Counted from the first letter of the stretch, positions 1 to 7,883 are shown. The stretch is DNA of 15,386 bases from Acidobacteriota bacterium (GCA_030550225.1 JAUQPV010000032.1:1-15386); one strand, 5' to 3'. A program made the numbers and translations. The notes: generated by a model from the sequence alone, not told the origin.

Positions 1-28
1 CCTTTCGACGTCCAGACGATGTATCGAG

Positions 29-60
29 TCCCAAACTCCCGAATGGCCGAACGGCCGTGC
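29..60. repeat. Octamer array, single arm, upstream of lepA
   Basis: Four consecutive degenerate octamers (TCCCAAAC, TCCCGAAT, GGCCGAAC, GGCCGTGC) end just before the lepA start codon. The 14-mer CCAAACTCCCGAAT recurs exactly at 6595-6608. This is the pyrimidine-type arm (CCGAA form); its partner arm, if there is one, lies left of the window. No gene could be recognised in positions 1-61. Confidence 0.5.
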
Positions 61-61
61 T

Positions 62-1855
62 ATGGAGACGATTCGGAACTTTTGTATCATCGCCCATATC
101 GACCACGGGAAGTCGACCCTGGCCGACCGGTTTTTGGAGCTGACGGGTGCCTTGCCGGCCCGGGAGATGGTCGAGCAGGTCCTCGACAGCCACGAGCTCG
201 AGCGTGAAAAGGGCATCACCATCAAAGCTCACACGGTGACGCTCTTTTATCGGGCTCGGGACGGCCACACGTACACACTGAACCTGATCGACACGCCGGG
301 CCATGTCGACTTCTCCTATGAAGTCTCCCGGGCGCTGGCCGCCTGCGAGGGGGCCGTCCTCGTCGTGGACGCCACCCAGGGCATCGAGGCCCAGACGGTC
401 GCCAACACGTACTTGGCCTTAGAGCACGACCTGGAGATCATCCCCGTCGTCAGCAAGATCGACCTCCCGGGAGCCGAGGCCGAGCATGTGGCCGAACAGC
501 TTCAGAACTGGCTGGGATTCCGGCGGGACGAAATCCTCTTCGTGAGCGCTAAGCAGGGGACAAACGTCCCTGAGCTCTTAGAGCGTATCGTCCAAGTCAT
601 CCCGCCGCCCCGAGGCGACCCGGCGGCCCCTTTGCAGGCCCTCATCTTCGATGCGTGGTATGACCCCTATCGGGGCGTCGTCGTCATGGTCCGAGTCTTC
701 CATGGGGTCCTGCAGGTCGGCGACCGCATCCGGGTGATGTCGACGGGCCTCGACTATGAAGTCCACGGCTTGGGTATCCGGACCCCGCACGACCGGCCCC
801 GGGAGGTCTTGGGCCCCGGCGAGGTCGGCTTCGTCATCGCCGGGATCAAGACCCTATCCGAAGTCCGGATCGGGGATACGATCACGCACGCGGACCGACC
901 GGCGCCAGCGCCCCTGCCGGGTTTTCGGCCGGCCAAGCCGATGGTCTTTGCCAGTTTCTATCCCATCGGGGACACGCAGTACGACGACCTGCGGAATGCC
1001 CTGGAAAAGCTTCGACTGGTCGACGCCTCGGTGACCTTCCAGCCGGAGTATTCGGAGGCCCTGGGCCACGGCTTCCGAATGGGCTTTCTCGGATTTTTGC
1101 ACATGGAGATCGTGCGAGAGCGACTCTGGCGGGACTTCGGGGTCGAGGTCCTCGTGGCGGCCCCCAGCGTGCGGTACCGGGTCCGCCAGCGGGGCGGGAC
1201 GGTCATCGAGATCCACACACCGAGCCAACTCCCGCCGCCTGAGCAGGTCGAGGTGCTGGAAGAGCCCTACATGAAGGTCTTCATCCTGACGCCGACGGCC
1301 TACATCGGACCGATTCTTCAGCTCTGTGAGGAGTACCGGGGCGAGCAAAAAAACATCGAGTACCCCACACCGGACCGGGCGATGATCACTTACGAGATGC
1401 CTCTGGCCGAGCTGATGTCAGACTTCTATGACCGGCTGAAGAGCGTTTCTCGCGGGTACGCCTCGATGGACTACGAGTGGGTCGGGTACCGGCCCTCGGA
1501 CTTGGTCCGCCTGGATATCCTTATTAATGGTCAACCCGTCGAGGCCCTCTCGATGATCGTCCACCGCTCCCAGGCCTACCATCGGGGTCGAGCCGTCGTC
1601 GAGCGCCTCCGGGCGGTCATCCCCCGACACCTCTTTGAAGTCGTCCTTCAGGCCTCTATCGGCAAGCGGGTCATCGCCCGGGAGCGGATTCCGCCCCTGC
1701 GGAAGGACGTCCTGGCCAAGTGCTACGGTGGGGACGTGACCCGGAAGAAGAAGCTCTTGGAACGGCAGAAAGAGGGGAAGAAGCGCCTCAAGCGGATCGG
1801 TCAGGTCGACGTACCGCCGGAAGCCTTCCTTGCAGTCCTACGGCGTTCGAATTAG
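62..1855 (+). CDS. lepA: Elongation factor 4 (LepA), ribosome back-translocating GTPase
   Basis: A translational GTPase that binds the ribosome and is implicated in back-translocation, ribosome assembly or initiation under stress. The 597-residue product matches the usual length of about 600. The N-terminus begins METIRNFCIIAHIDHGKST, with the P-loop at residues 11-19. The switch I segment REKGIT, the G3 motif DTPGHVDF and the G4 motif SKID follow in order. The LepA-specific C-terminal domain is present and includes the basic stretch VTRKKKLLERQKEGKKR. The start at 62 is chosen because the family N-terminus aligns there, although no good Shine-Dalgarno is visible and the start abuts an octamer array. 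The lepA-lepB order is the same as in the classical E. coli operon. Identification is very secure. Confidence 0.97.
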   Translation: METIRNFCIIAHIDHGKSTLADRFLELTGALPAREMVEQVLDSHELEREKGITIKAHTVTLFYRARDGHTYTLNLIDTPGHVDFSYEVSRALAACEGAVLVVDATQGIEAQTVANTYLALEHDLEIIPVVSKIDLPGAEAEHVAEQLQNWLGFRRDEILFVSAKQGTNVPELLERIVQVIPPPRGDPAAPLQALIFDAWYDPYRGVVVMVRVFHGVLQVGDRIRVMSTGLDYEVHGLGIRTPHDRPREVLGPGEVGFVIAGIKTLSEVRIGDTITHADRPAPAPLPGFRPAKPMVFASFYPIGDTQYDDLRNALEKLRLVDASVTFQPEYSEALGHGFRMGFLGFLHMEIVRERLWRDFGVEVLVAAPSVRYRVRQRGGTVIEIHTPSQLPPPEQVEVLEEPYMKVFILTPTAYIGPILQLCEEYRGEQKNIEYPTPDRAMITYEMPLAELMSDFYDRLKSVSRGYASMDYEWVGYRPSDLVRLDILINGQPVEALSMIVHRSQAYHRGRAVVERLRAVIPRHLFEVVLQASIGKRVIARERIPPLRKDVLAKCYGGDVTRKKKLLERQKEGKKRLKRIGQVDVPPEAFLAVLRRSN

Positions 1856-1880
1856 AATCCTGAGGGATTCCTTTGGGGCT

Positions 1881-1920
1881 GGTGGGCAGTCGGCCGATGG
1901 GCAGATACGGTTGCTCATCC
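1881..1920. repeat. Octamer array between lepA and lepB
   Basis: GGTGGGCA, GTCGGCCG, ATGGGCAG and ATACGGTT are consecutive octamers of the purine-type arm (GGCAG form), placed in the 85-bp lepA-lepB gap. No convincing inverted partner is visible nearby, so this looks like a half element. Confidence 0.45.
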
Positions 1921-1940
1921 CGCGTGTCGGAGACGGTCAG

Positions 1941-2627
1941 ATGGAGCGAAGAGGTGTCTTGCTGGAGTATGGTGAGGCCCTCCTGGTGGCTTTAGTCCTG
2001 GCCCTGTATGCCCGTACCTTTGTGATCCAGGCGTTCAAAATTCCGTCCAGCTCGATGGAACGCACGCTACTCGTCGGAGACCATATCTTCGTGAACAAGT
2101 TCATATACGGAGATACGGTCTTCGCCTTGGAGCGGGTCCTCCTGCCGGTACGGGAGATCCGGCGGGGCGACGTCATCGTGTTCAAGTACCCGGGTCGGCC
2201 GGACCTGGACTACATCAAGCGGGTCATCGGCGTCGGTGGGGATGAAATCTACGGCGTGGAGGGGGTCGTGTACGTGAATCATCAACCCCTGCTGGAACCC
2301 TATGCCGTCCACCGGCACACTGAGTGGGGCTTTGCCCTGCGGGACACCTTTGCCGCGAAAGACCAGCCGGTCCGGGTGCCGCCGGGTCACTATTTCGTCA
2401 TGGGGGACAACCGGGACAACAGTGAGGACAGCCGGTACTGGGGCACCGTGCCCAGCTATATGATCAAGGGACGGGCCTTTTTGATTTACTGGTCGTTCGA
2501 GCCGCCGGTTGCGGACTACTACAGCCCGCATCGGAATCGCACAGGTCTCGATGCTGTGTTGGACTTTCTGTCGGTCTTGAATCCCCTGCGGACCCGGTGG
2601 TCCCGGATGTTTCGGGTCATCCATTGA
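1941..2627 (+). CDS. lepB: Signal peptidase I (leader peptidase)
   Basis: A membrane serine protease (S26 family) that removes signal peptides from exported proteins on the outer face of the cytoplasmic membrane. The 228-residue product has one N-terminal hydrophobic segment (about residues 13-31), then the catalytic box PSSSMERTLL with nucleophile Ser38, then the general-base box YIKRVIGVGGDE with Lys93, then the C-terminal signature GDNRDNSEDSRYWG at about 155-168. In the Ser box the usual Pro after Ser-Met-x is Arg (SMERT instead of SMEPT). The reading frame is open upstream to 1830, but the ATG at 1941 has a GGAG eight bases before it and puts the transmembrane segment at the normal distance, so I take it as the start. 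It lies directly downstream of lepA, probably co-transcribed, and 13 bp ahead of the MerR gene. Confidence 0.95.
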   Translation: MERRGVLLEYGEALLVALVLALYARTFVIQAFKIPSSSMERTLLVGDHIFVNKFIYGDTVFALERVLLPVREIRRGDVIVFKYPGRPDLDYIKRVIGVGGDEIYGVEGVVYVNHQPLLEPYAVHRHTEWGFALRDTFAAKDQPVRVPPGHYFVMGDNRDNSEDSRYWGTVPSYMIKGRAFLIYWSFEPPVADYYSPHRNRTGLDAVLDFLSVLNPLRTRWSRMFRVIH

Positions 2628-2640
2628 CGTGGGGGTATGG

Positions 2641-3060
2641 ATGGCGCCGGAGGCCAAACCGGAAGAGCGGACGTACCGTATCGCCGAGGTCGCTGAACGG
2701 GTCGGCTTGCCGGTCTCGACGATCCGGTTCTACCTCCGGGAGTTCCGCTTCTTCCTAAAGACGCCGCGGACGCCGGGCGGTCACCGGCGCTTTACCGACG
2801 AGACGATTCGTCAGCTCCTATACCTGAAGTACCTGATTCATACAAAGGGCATGGCCTTGCGGGACGTCCAACGGCGGCTCCTGCGGGGAGAGGACCCCCA
2901 GACGCTTCGCCAGGAACTGAACCTCCTCAATGAGGCCGTGGAGACCCTGATGGGGCAGATGTACGAACTTCGCAAGACCGTCCAGGTCCTCCAGGAGCGA
3001 CTGGACCGCATCGAAGAGGAACTCCGCCCCCGCCAGGGCTTGAAACGCTTGCTGGGCTGA
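2641..3060 (+). CDS. MerR-family transcriptional regulator
   Basis: A DNA-binding regulator of 139 residues. The N-terminal MerR winged helix-turn-helix covers about residues 11-78: TYRIAEVAERVGLPVSTIRFY is the helix-turn-helix, and KTPRTPGGHRRFTDETI is the wing and start of the second helix pair. Residues about 90-130 form a long amphipathic helix, probably the dimerisation coiled coil. The short C-terminus has no Cys at all, so metal sensing by the classical MerR thiolate site is excluded. The effector is unknown. An in-frame GTG lies at 2629, but the ATG at 2641 has a GGGGG run 5-9 bases upstream and is preferred. It follows lepB by 13 bp. Being embedded in a housekeeping operon suggests local autoregulation or control of envelope or isoprenoid genes, which is inference. 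Confidence 0.88.
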   Translation: MAPEAKPEERTYRIAEVAERVGLPVSTIRFYLREFRFFLKTPRTPGGHRRFTDETIRQLLYLKYLIHTKGMALRDVQRRLLRGEDPQTLRQELNLLNEAVETLMGQMYELRKTVQVLQERLDRIEEELRPRQGLKRLLG

Positions 3061-3075
3061 CGCATCAGCCCTCCT

Positions 3076-3142
3076 GGAGTTCGGCAACTCGGCAGTCGGG
3101 GAACCTCCCGCTTGATCCCGAACTGCCGAATTGCCGGACTCC
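3076..3142. repeat. Octamer inverted-repeat element (27-bp imperfect hairpin)
   Basis: The left arm 3076-3102 and right arm 3116-3142 are inverted copies that match at 23 of 27 positions, separated by a 13-base loop. Both arms have period 8: TCGGCAAC/TCGGCAGT on the left, and ACTGCCGA/ATTGCCGG/ACTCCCGA on the right, continuing to about 3161. It fills the gap between the MerR gene and the polyprenyl synthase gene and would form a strong RNA hairpin in a transcript running through. Confidence 0.7.
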
Positions 3143-3171
3143 CGAACTGTCGAATCCGCGGAGAGGGGCCC

Positions 3172-4188
3172 GTGGCGATTACGCAGTTCCGTTCATGGGC
3201 CGAGACTCTGGCCGATTGCTCGCCGGCCTTTATCGAGTATGTCGAACAAAAGCTCGGCCGGGTCGAACGCCAGATCGAGGACCTCCTCTTGCAGGAATCC
3301 CCATTCATTCGAGAAGCTGGTCTCTACATCATGAAGGCCGGCGGTAAACGCCTGCGCCCCCTGCTCCTCATCGTGTCCGCTCGCCTGGGAGATTACCAGG
3401 GGGACGACGACGTCCTCTTCGGCGTCGTCGTCGAGTATATCCATACGGCGACCCTGGTCCACGACGACATCATCGACAACGCTCAAGAACGACGGGGTCA
3501 ACTGTCGGCCAACCGCCGCTGGGGCGACCACGTGGCGGTCTTGCTGGGGGACTACTTTTACACGAAGGCAATGGCTCTGGCTCTGGATTACGGCCACCTT
3601 AAAATTTTGCGGATTCTCTCCAATATCACGCTTCAAACCCTCCAGGGTGAGATCGCCGAACAGGTCCAAGACGGCAACCTGTGGGTCACCGAACCTCAAA
3701 TCATGGACATCATTTACCGGAAGACGGCTTGCCTTTTTTCGGGCTGCTGTCAGATCGCCGCTATCTTGGCCGGCTTGTCCCCGAGTCTTGAGGCTTCCCT
3801 GGCCGAATTCGGACGGTACCTGGGGATCGCTTTTCAAATCGTGGACGACATGCTGGATTACTCGGCCGATCCCCACCTGCTGGGCAAACCCGTCCTGCAC
3901 GACCTCTTGGAGGGGAAGGTGACTCTCCCGTTCTACTACCTCCTGCGCCAAGCCGCCCCGGAGGAAACGGCTCCGGTCCGGATGGCCTTTCAACGCCGGG
4001 ACCCATCGCTCCTGGACACGCAAGCTCTCCGACATCTGATGGACAAGTATCGTATCCTCCCCCAGGTCCAACGGGTCGCCGAGACTTACGCCCGTCAAGC
4101 TTGGACAGTCCTTCAGTCGTTTCCCTTGAGCGAGGCCCGTCAATTGCTGGAGGGCCTGATCCGTTTCATCGTCCATCGACCCTCCTAA
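3172..4188 (+). CDS. Long-chain trans-polyprenyl diphosphate synthase
   Basis: A class I polyprenyl synthase that condenses isopentenyl diphosphate units onto an allylic primer, supplying the side chain of quinones. The product has 338 residues. The signatures are KAGGKRLRP (about 55-63), the first aspartate-rich motif LVHDDIID (DDxxD at 98-102) and the second, QIVDDMLD (225-229), followed by GKP and EGKVTLP. Position -5 before the first DDxxD is Ala, not an aromatic residue, which is typical of enzymes making products longer than C20, such as IspB or HepT types. The GTG start at 3172 is chosen for the GAGAGGGG at 3161-3167 and the family N-terminus. The frame is open to 3112, but that part is octamer repeat. 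The exact chain length cannot be read from sequence. Confidence 0.93.
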   Translation: MAITQFRSWAETLADCSPAFIEYVEQKLGRVERQIEDLLLQESPFIREAGLYIMKAGGKRLRPLLLIVSARLGDYQGDDDVLFGVVVEYIHTATLVHDDIIDNAQERRGQLSANRRWGDHVAVLLGDYFYTKAMALALDYGHLKILRILSNITLQTLQGEIAEQVQDGNLWVTEPQIMDIIYRKTACLFSGCCQIAAILAGLSPSLEASLAEFGRYLGIAFQIVDDMLDYSADPHLLGKPVLHDLLEGKVTLPFYYLLRQAAPEETAPVRMAFQRRDPSLLDTQALRHLMDKYRILPQVQRVAETYARQAWTVLQSFPLSEARQLLEGLIRFIVHRPS

Positions 4189-4190
4189 GG

Positions 4191-4255
4191 TCGGCCGTTC
4201 GGGCGTCCGGCAGTCCAGCCATGGACCCATACTGCCGAATGGCCGAACTCCTGGA
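4191..4255. repeat. Octamer inverted-repeat element between the polyprenyl synthase gene and mdh
   Basis: The arms 4197-4214 and 4231-4248 are complementary at 15 of 18 positions. The 16-base loop contains a further small pairing (GTCCA with TGGAC). The array begins within three bases of the preceding stop codon and ends about 13 bp before the mdh Shine-Dalgarno. Confidence 0.6.
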
Positions 4256-4277
4256 TTGCCTTATTATGAGGTGACCC

Positions 4278-5204
4278 ATGCGTCGGAAAATCACCGTCGT
4301 CGGAGCCGGCCACGTGGGGGCCACGACGGCCCACATGATCGCCGAGCGCGGCCTGGCCGACGTCGTCCTCGTCGATATCATCGAGGGCCTGCCTCAGGGC
4401 AAGGGCCTCGACCTCCAGGAAGCGGCCCCGATCCTTCGGTTCGACACCCGGGTCATCGGGACCAACGACTATAAGGACGTAGTCGACTCGGACATCGTCA
4501 TCATCACGGCCGGCGTTCCTCGGAAACCGGGGATGAGTCGAAGTGACCTCCTCAAGACGAATGCGGCCATCGTCCGGGACGTCGTGGAAAAGGTCGTCGC
4601 CGTCGCTCCGGGGGCCATCCTCATCGTCGTCACGAATCCCCTGGACGCGATGGCCTACTTGGCTTATCGGGTCAGCGGATTCCCAAAGGAGCGGGTCATC
4701 GGGATGGCGGGCGTCTTGGATTCGGCTCGCTTCCGGACATTTATCGCCTTAGAGCTGGGCGTCTCGGTCGAGAACGTCCACGCCTTCGTCTTGGGCGGCC
4801 ATGGGGATGAGATGGTTCCCCTCCCCCGGTATTCGACCGTGGCGGGCGTCCCGATCACCCATCTCCTACCGATGGAGCGGATCGAGGCCCTTGTCGAACG
4901 GACCCGTCGGGGCGGCGGGGAGATCGTGGACCTCTTGAAGACGGGAAGTGCCTTTTATGCACCGGCCGCCTCGATCCTGGAGATGGTCGACGCCATCATT
5001 CACGACCGACACAAGATCTTGCCCTGCTCGGTCTACTGCGAGGGCGAGTACGGCGCTCACGGCGTGTTTCTCGGCGTGCCCGTCGTCCTCGGGGCTCGGG
5101 GCGTCGAACGGATCTTCCAAATCGAGCTCCTGCCCGAAGAGCAAGCCGCCCTGCGACGCTCCATCCAGGCCGTCCGAGAGCAGATCGAGGCCTTGGCGAT
5201 ATAG
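4278..5204 (+). CDS. mdh: Malate dehydrogenase, NAD-dependent, LDH-like type
   Basis: Interconverts malate and oxaloacetate in the TCA cycle. The 308-residue product has the Rossmann motif VGAGHVG (8-14), Asp33 at the end of the second strand (NAD preference), and the active-site loop GVPRKPGMSR with Arg82 and Arg88. Arg82 occupies the position that is Gln in lactate dehydrogenases, which argues for malate specificity. Other landmarks are TNPLDAM, DSARFR with the substrate-binding Arg, and GGHGDEMVP with catalytic His175. A GAGGTGA at 4268-4274 precedes the ATG. The gene is the last of the rightward lepA group and ends 13 bp from the convergent LysM gene with no hairpin between them. Confidence 0.96.
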   Translation: MRRKITVVGAGHVGATTAHMIAERGLADVVLVDIIEGLPQGKGLDLQEAAPILRFDTRVIGTNDYKDVVDSDIVIITAGVPRKPGMSRSDLLKTNAAIVRDVVEKVVAVAPGAILIVVTNPLDAMAYLAYRVSGFPKERVIGMAGVLDSARFRTFIALELGVSVENVHAFVLGGHGDEMVPLPRYSTVAGVPITHLLPMERIEALVERTRRGGGEIVDLLKTGSAFYAPAASILEMVDAIIHDRHKILPCSVYCEGEYGAHGVFLGVPVVLGARGVERIFQIELLPEEQAALRRSIQAVREQIEALAI

Positions 5205-5217
5205 GTCTACGGGACGT

Positions 5218-6477
5218 TTACGGCGCGTACGGCGTCACGTAGTCGCCGACGTAGGTGACGTCCCAGGACCGATAGATCTTGGCGATGGCCCAATTCGGTC
5301 CGACCCGTACGACGACGGCCATGGCCGTGACATGAGGCTGGACCGGCGGTTCAACCGGGAGTTCCCGGACCTCCCGGATGGGGCCCTCATAGCGCGGCGC
5401 CGGAAAGTAACCCGCGCGTGGCACCGTACGACCGGGATGGCGCTCTTGGTAAACGATGAGCCAGGAGCCGATGTCCAAGCCGTGGTCTTGGCCGATGTCC
5501 ACGATGATCGCCTGACCCTCGGCGGCACTGGCAAAGAAGTCCCGACGGGTCATGACGACCTGGCCCCGTGGGGCGACGGCCAGGCTGTCATGGGTCGCGA
5601 CGATTTGACCGACCGTCTCTCGGGGGAAGTCCTCATAGGGATGGACGGCAGGGAAGGTCCGGACCTTCGGGACTGAGATGGGCTCCTCGGCCCGTAGGTA
5701 GTCACCGGGCCGGATGTCCATGCAGGACGAGACCACGATGGCCAAGCTCGTGTGGGCCTGCGTGGCTAAGACCTCGACGACGCCCATCCGCTGGAAGTAG
5801 TGGCCCAGCCCCGGCACGGGCCCCTGGTCGTGGTATGCGACCAGACGGTCACCCGGCTGGAGTCCCTCCGCCTCCCCGGCGTCGATGAAGAGGACTTCGT
5901 CCGTCGTCATATGCATATGCCACGGGCCGACCTCCGAACCGGCCACGCGGTACCGGAAGGCCCCGGCGTTTTCCATGATCTCGCCCGTGCATTCGAAATA
6001 CCAACGTTCAGCGATGTCGTACTCCCGGGGCGGGGGCGGTGGGATCGCGACCTCCGGCGCCCGCTTCTCCGCTTCTGGGGCCGGCGGGGCGACTTTCTCC
6101 GCGATCCGTTCAGCCGCTACGGCCGGGAGGATCAGGGGGTCTCCCGGGTAAATCCAGTGGGGGTCCTTAATGTACTTGTTGAGTTCCCATATCTGCGGCC
6201 ACAGGAAAGGATTATTCAAGTACTTACCCGCCAAGTCCCAGAGGGTGTCCCCTTTTTCGACGATGTGATAAGGCGTATTGGCTGGGATTTCCGTCGGATA
6301 GCCCGGATTGCGAGTCCAGTGGGGAGCGACCGGTGTCGGCTGTTCGGCCGTCACCGGCGGTTTGGCCTCCTGTTTCGGTTCCTGGGGTGGAGACGCCTGA
6401 GCCAGGAGCAGATTCGACCCGCTCAGGATCAGCCAGAGGCCAAGTGCCCACCGTAAGGCGTGAGCCCGTTGCCCCAT
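5218..6477 (-). CDS. Exported LysM-domain protein of unknown function
   Basis: A 419-residue protein with a Sec signal peptide: basic n-region (R4, R9), hydrophobic core about residues 10-25, and a likely cleavage after AQA at about 28. A single LysM domain at about 70-118 reads YHIVEKGDTLWDLAGKYLNN, with PGDPLILP at its end; LysM modules bind peptidoglycan or related glycans. A Pro/Ala/Glu-rich linker (about 122-152) leads to a C-terminal region of about 265 residues, mostly predicted beta, with repeated LQPGDRLV-like and IRPGDYLR-like segments that look like LysM- or SH3-like folds. I do not recognise that region as a named family. The start is fixed by a very strong Shine-Dalgarno (GGAGGA, 7 bases before ATG 6477), although the frame is open to 6741. 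It is transcribed opposite to both neighbours. Confidence 0.85.
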   Translation of the reverse strand: MGQRAHALRWALGLWLILSGSNLLLAQASPPQEPKQEAKPPVTAEQPTPVAPHWTRNPGYPTEIPANTPYHIVEKGDTLWDLAGKYLNNPFLWPQIWELNKYIKDPHWIYPGDPLILPAVAAERIAEKVAPPAPEAEKRAPEVAIPPPPPREYDIAERWYFECTGEIMENAGAFRYRVAGSEVGPWHMHMTTDEVLFIDAGEAEGLQPGDRLVAYHDQGPVPGLGHYFQRMGVVEVLATQAHTSLAIVVSSCMDIRPGDYLRAEEPISVPKVRTFPAVHPYEDFPRETVGQIVATHDSLAVAPRGQVVMTRRDFFASAAEGQAIIVDIGQDHGLDIGSWLIVYQERHPGRTVPRAGYFPAPRYEGPIREVRELPVEPPVQPHVTAMAVVVRVGPNWAIAKIYRSWDVTYVGDYVTPYAP

Positions 6478-6479
6478 AA

Positions 6480-6490
6480 CCCTCTCCTCC
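6480..6490 (-). promoter_or_regulatory. Strong Shine-Dalgarno of the LysM gene
   Basis: On the minus strand the sequence GGAGGAGAGGG ends two bases before the ATG at 6477. It decides this start over upstream in-frame codons, and the signal peptide follows immediately. Confidence 0.75.
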
Positions 6491-6500
6491 AAGGGGTCCT

Positions 6501-6630
6501 TCGGGAATCCGGGAATTCGGCAGTTCGGCAATCCGACGGATAGGCAGGTAATGAAAATGGAGCCCCGATGCCTGTTCTTTTGGCCTCCTATCTGCCAAAC
6601 TCCCGAATCCCCGGACTCCCGGATGACCGG
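6501..6630. repeat. Octamer inverted-repeat element with 44-bp arms, 5' of the LysM gene
   Basis: The left arm 6501-6544 consists of about six octamers (TCGGGAAT, CCGGGAAT, TCGGCAGT, TCGGCAAT, CCGACGGA, TAGGCAGG). The right arm 6587-6630 is its inverted counterpart, matching at about 30 of 44 positions, and the loop is 42 bases. It lies between the LysM start codon and its likely promoter, so it would be in the 5' leader of that mRNA. Confidence 0.65.
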
Positions 6631-6643
6631 ATGATTCGGATAC

Positions 6644-6671
6644 ATTGTACACGATATCCATGATAGCGCAA
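6644..6671 (-). promoter_or_regulatory. Candidate promoter for the LysM gene
   Basis: On the minus strand there is a -35 like TTGCGC (6671-6666) and a -10 TACAAT (6649-6644), with a 16-bp spacer. This is the most AT-rich stretch of the divergent region. If used, the leader would be about 160 nt and would contain the 44-bp-arm hairpin. Confidence 0.4.
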
Positions 6672-6696
6672 AATGTCCAACAGACCCAAATGAGCG

Positions 6697-6926
6697 ATTC
6701 GGCAAATAGGCAAAGACAGGTCGGCCCTTCGGATCGTTCACCCGACCGGGCGCGTGAGAAGAGCCGGTTTACTGGATTTACGTGCATCCAGGTCTCAAGA
6801 CCTTCATAGGAGGCCCGGGGGTCCCTCCATTTGGGGGGCGACTACGACTGACGCCTTAACGCTCGATTTACACCTACCTGCCCATCTGCCGACCTGCCGG
6901 ACTGCTGAATTACCGGATGAGCGGGG
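6697..6926. repeat. Octamer arrays flanking the ispD upstream region
   Basis: Left arm at about 6697-6720 (TCGGCAAATAGGCA core). The right array 6871-6926 has seven octamers (CACCTACC, TGCCCATC, TGCCGACC, TGCCGGAC, TGCTGAAT, TACCGGAT, GAGCGGGG) and runs up to the ispD ribosome-binding site. The two are inverted relative to each other and partly complementary. About 150 bp of unrelated sequence lies between them, in which I see no gene. Of the whole 6478-6933 gap, the two octamer elements and the AT-rich promoter zone are all I can support. Confidence 0.5.
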
Positions 6927-6933
6927 GGCATCG

Positions 6934-7650
6934 GTGCCGGAAGTGATTGCCATCGTCGTGGCCGCCGGCATCGGCCGGCGACTGGGGGCCGTCCAACCCA
7001 AGGCCTGGGTTCCCTTGAAAGGCCGCCCCCTTCTGGCTTGGACCCTGGAGGCCCTGAGTCGGTGGGACCTTTGGACGCGGTGGGTCATCGTCCATCCGCC
7101 GGGGATCGACCTGCAGGACCTGCAAGCCGTCGAGGCGACCGTTAGCGTCCACCCTCCCATCCAATGGGTCCCCGGGGGAATCCGTCGGCAGGACAGCGTG
7201 TGGAACGGCCTCCAGGCCGTCTCGGCTCCCGACGACAGTGTGGTCATGGTCCACGACGGCGCCCGCCCCTTCGTGCCTGGGGTGCTCATCCAGCGTCTGT
7301 GGGAGGCCGTCCAGGTCACCGGAGCGGCTGTGCCGGTCCTGCCAGTCTTAGAGACAGTTAAGGTCGTCGAGGCCCGTCGGGTCGTCCAGACGTTAGACCG
7401 GGATCGGCTCTTCCTGAGCCAGACGCCCCAGGCCTTTCGGCTGGACCTGCTCCGGCATGCCTATCGCTTTGTCCAAGAACAGGGGACGGTCGTCACCGAC
7501 GAAGCCGCCGCCGTCGAACGGTTCGGTTTCTCCGTGGCCGTCGTCGAGGGCTTCCGGTGGAACATCAAGGTCACGTACCCCGAAGACCTGCGACTGGCGG
7601 CGTGGCTCATCGATACTGGGATTTTTTCAGGCGACGTCCGGTCGTCTTAA
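6934..7650 (+). CDS. ispD: 2-C-methyl-D-erythritol 4-phosphate cytidylyltransferase
   Basis: Catalyses CTP + MEP to CDP-ME plus pyrophosphate, the third step of the MEP isoprenoid pathway. The 238-residue product shows the nucleotide-binding start IVVAAGIGRRLG (Arg15) with QPK (Lys23), the PGGIRRQDSVWNGL motif, VHDGARPFV, the DRDRLFLSQTPQAF segment and VVTDEAAAVE, all in IspD order. GTG 6934 is chosen because GGGGGG lies 5-10 bases upstream and the conserved strand starts four residues later; the open frame back to 6754 is repeat and intergenic sequence. IspF, often adjacent or fused, is not here. With the polyprenyl synthase at 3172, this shows the organism makes isoprenoids through the MEP route. 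Confidence 0.94.
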   Translation: MPEVIAIVVAAGIGRRLGAVQPKAWVPLKGRPLLAWTLEALSRWDLWTRWVIVHPPGIDLQDLQAVEATVSVHPPIQWVPGGIRRQDSVWNGLQAVSAPDDSVVMVHDGARPFVPGVLIQRLWEAVQVTGAAVPVLPVLETVKVVEARRVVQTLDRDRLFLSQTPQAFRLDLLRHAYRFVQEQGTVVTDEAAAVERFGFSVAVVEGFRWNIKVTYPEDLRLAAWLIDTGIFSGDVRSS

Positions 7651-7652
7651 CA

Positions 7653-7858
7653 AGGCCGTTCGGCTCGTGGAAACCCTTACGGATTCAGCCTTTCTGACCC
7701 TTCGAAAAATCGGTGCTCGGTGCTGGGTGCTGGGTGTTAGGTCCCCTTTTTTTCAAGAACCCAGCACCCAGCACCAAACACCCATTCTGTCTGAAACATC
7801 GTGTTTCCCGGGCGATGGGAAAGGCCGCCCCGACGCCATTCTCACGGGCCGAATGGCT
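7653..7858 (+). repeat. Heptamer-containing intergenic element, complete copy A
   Basis: An element of about 206 bp whose ends are inverted repeats (GGCCGTTCGG on the left, CCGAATGGCT on the right). It is about 90% identical outside the arrays to the inverted copy at 13120-13344, including a 34-bp perfect match (7696-7729). The centre has a left array of five heptamers (GGTGCTC, GGTGCTG twice, GGTGTTA, GGTCCCC; 7712-7746), a T7 run, and a right array of four complementary heptamers (7758-7785). 7719-7735 and 7759-7775 form a perfect 17-bp inverted repeat. It starts two to three bases after the ispD stop codon. No coding capacity is seen. Confidence 0.75.
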
Positions 7859-7883
7859 CTATTAGATTTTTGTCTGACGGCGG

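Noticed and set aside
3193..4230. 345-codon minus-strand open frame opposite the polyprenyl synthase gene
   Set aside because: It is the antisense shadow of a gene with intact catalytic motifs; its translation shows no family motif.
5205..5217. Terminator between convergent mdh and the LysM gene
   Set aside because: Only 13 bp separate the stop codons and no inverted repeat is present there.
5218..6741. Longer LysM protein starting at 6741
   Set aside because: The upstream 88 codons are octamer repeat and the putative promoter; the signal peptide and strong Shine-Dalgarno place the start at 6477.
6754..6933. Longer ispD from 6754
   Set aside because: The extra 60 residues are repeat-derived (PAHLPTCRTAELPDE is the octamer array translated) and the family N-terminus starts just after 6934.
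7712..7786. Intrinsic terminator after ispD from the GC-rich hairpin and T7 run
   Set aside because: The T7 run lies in the loop between the two heptamer arrays, not after the stem, so the structure does not fit a standard rho-independent terminator on either strand.
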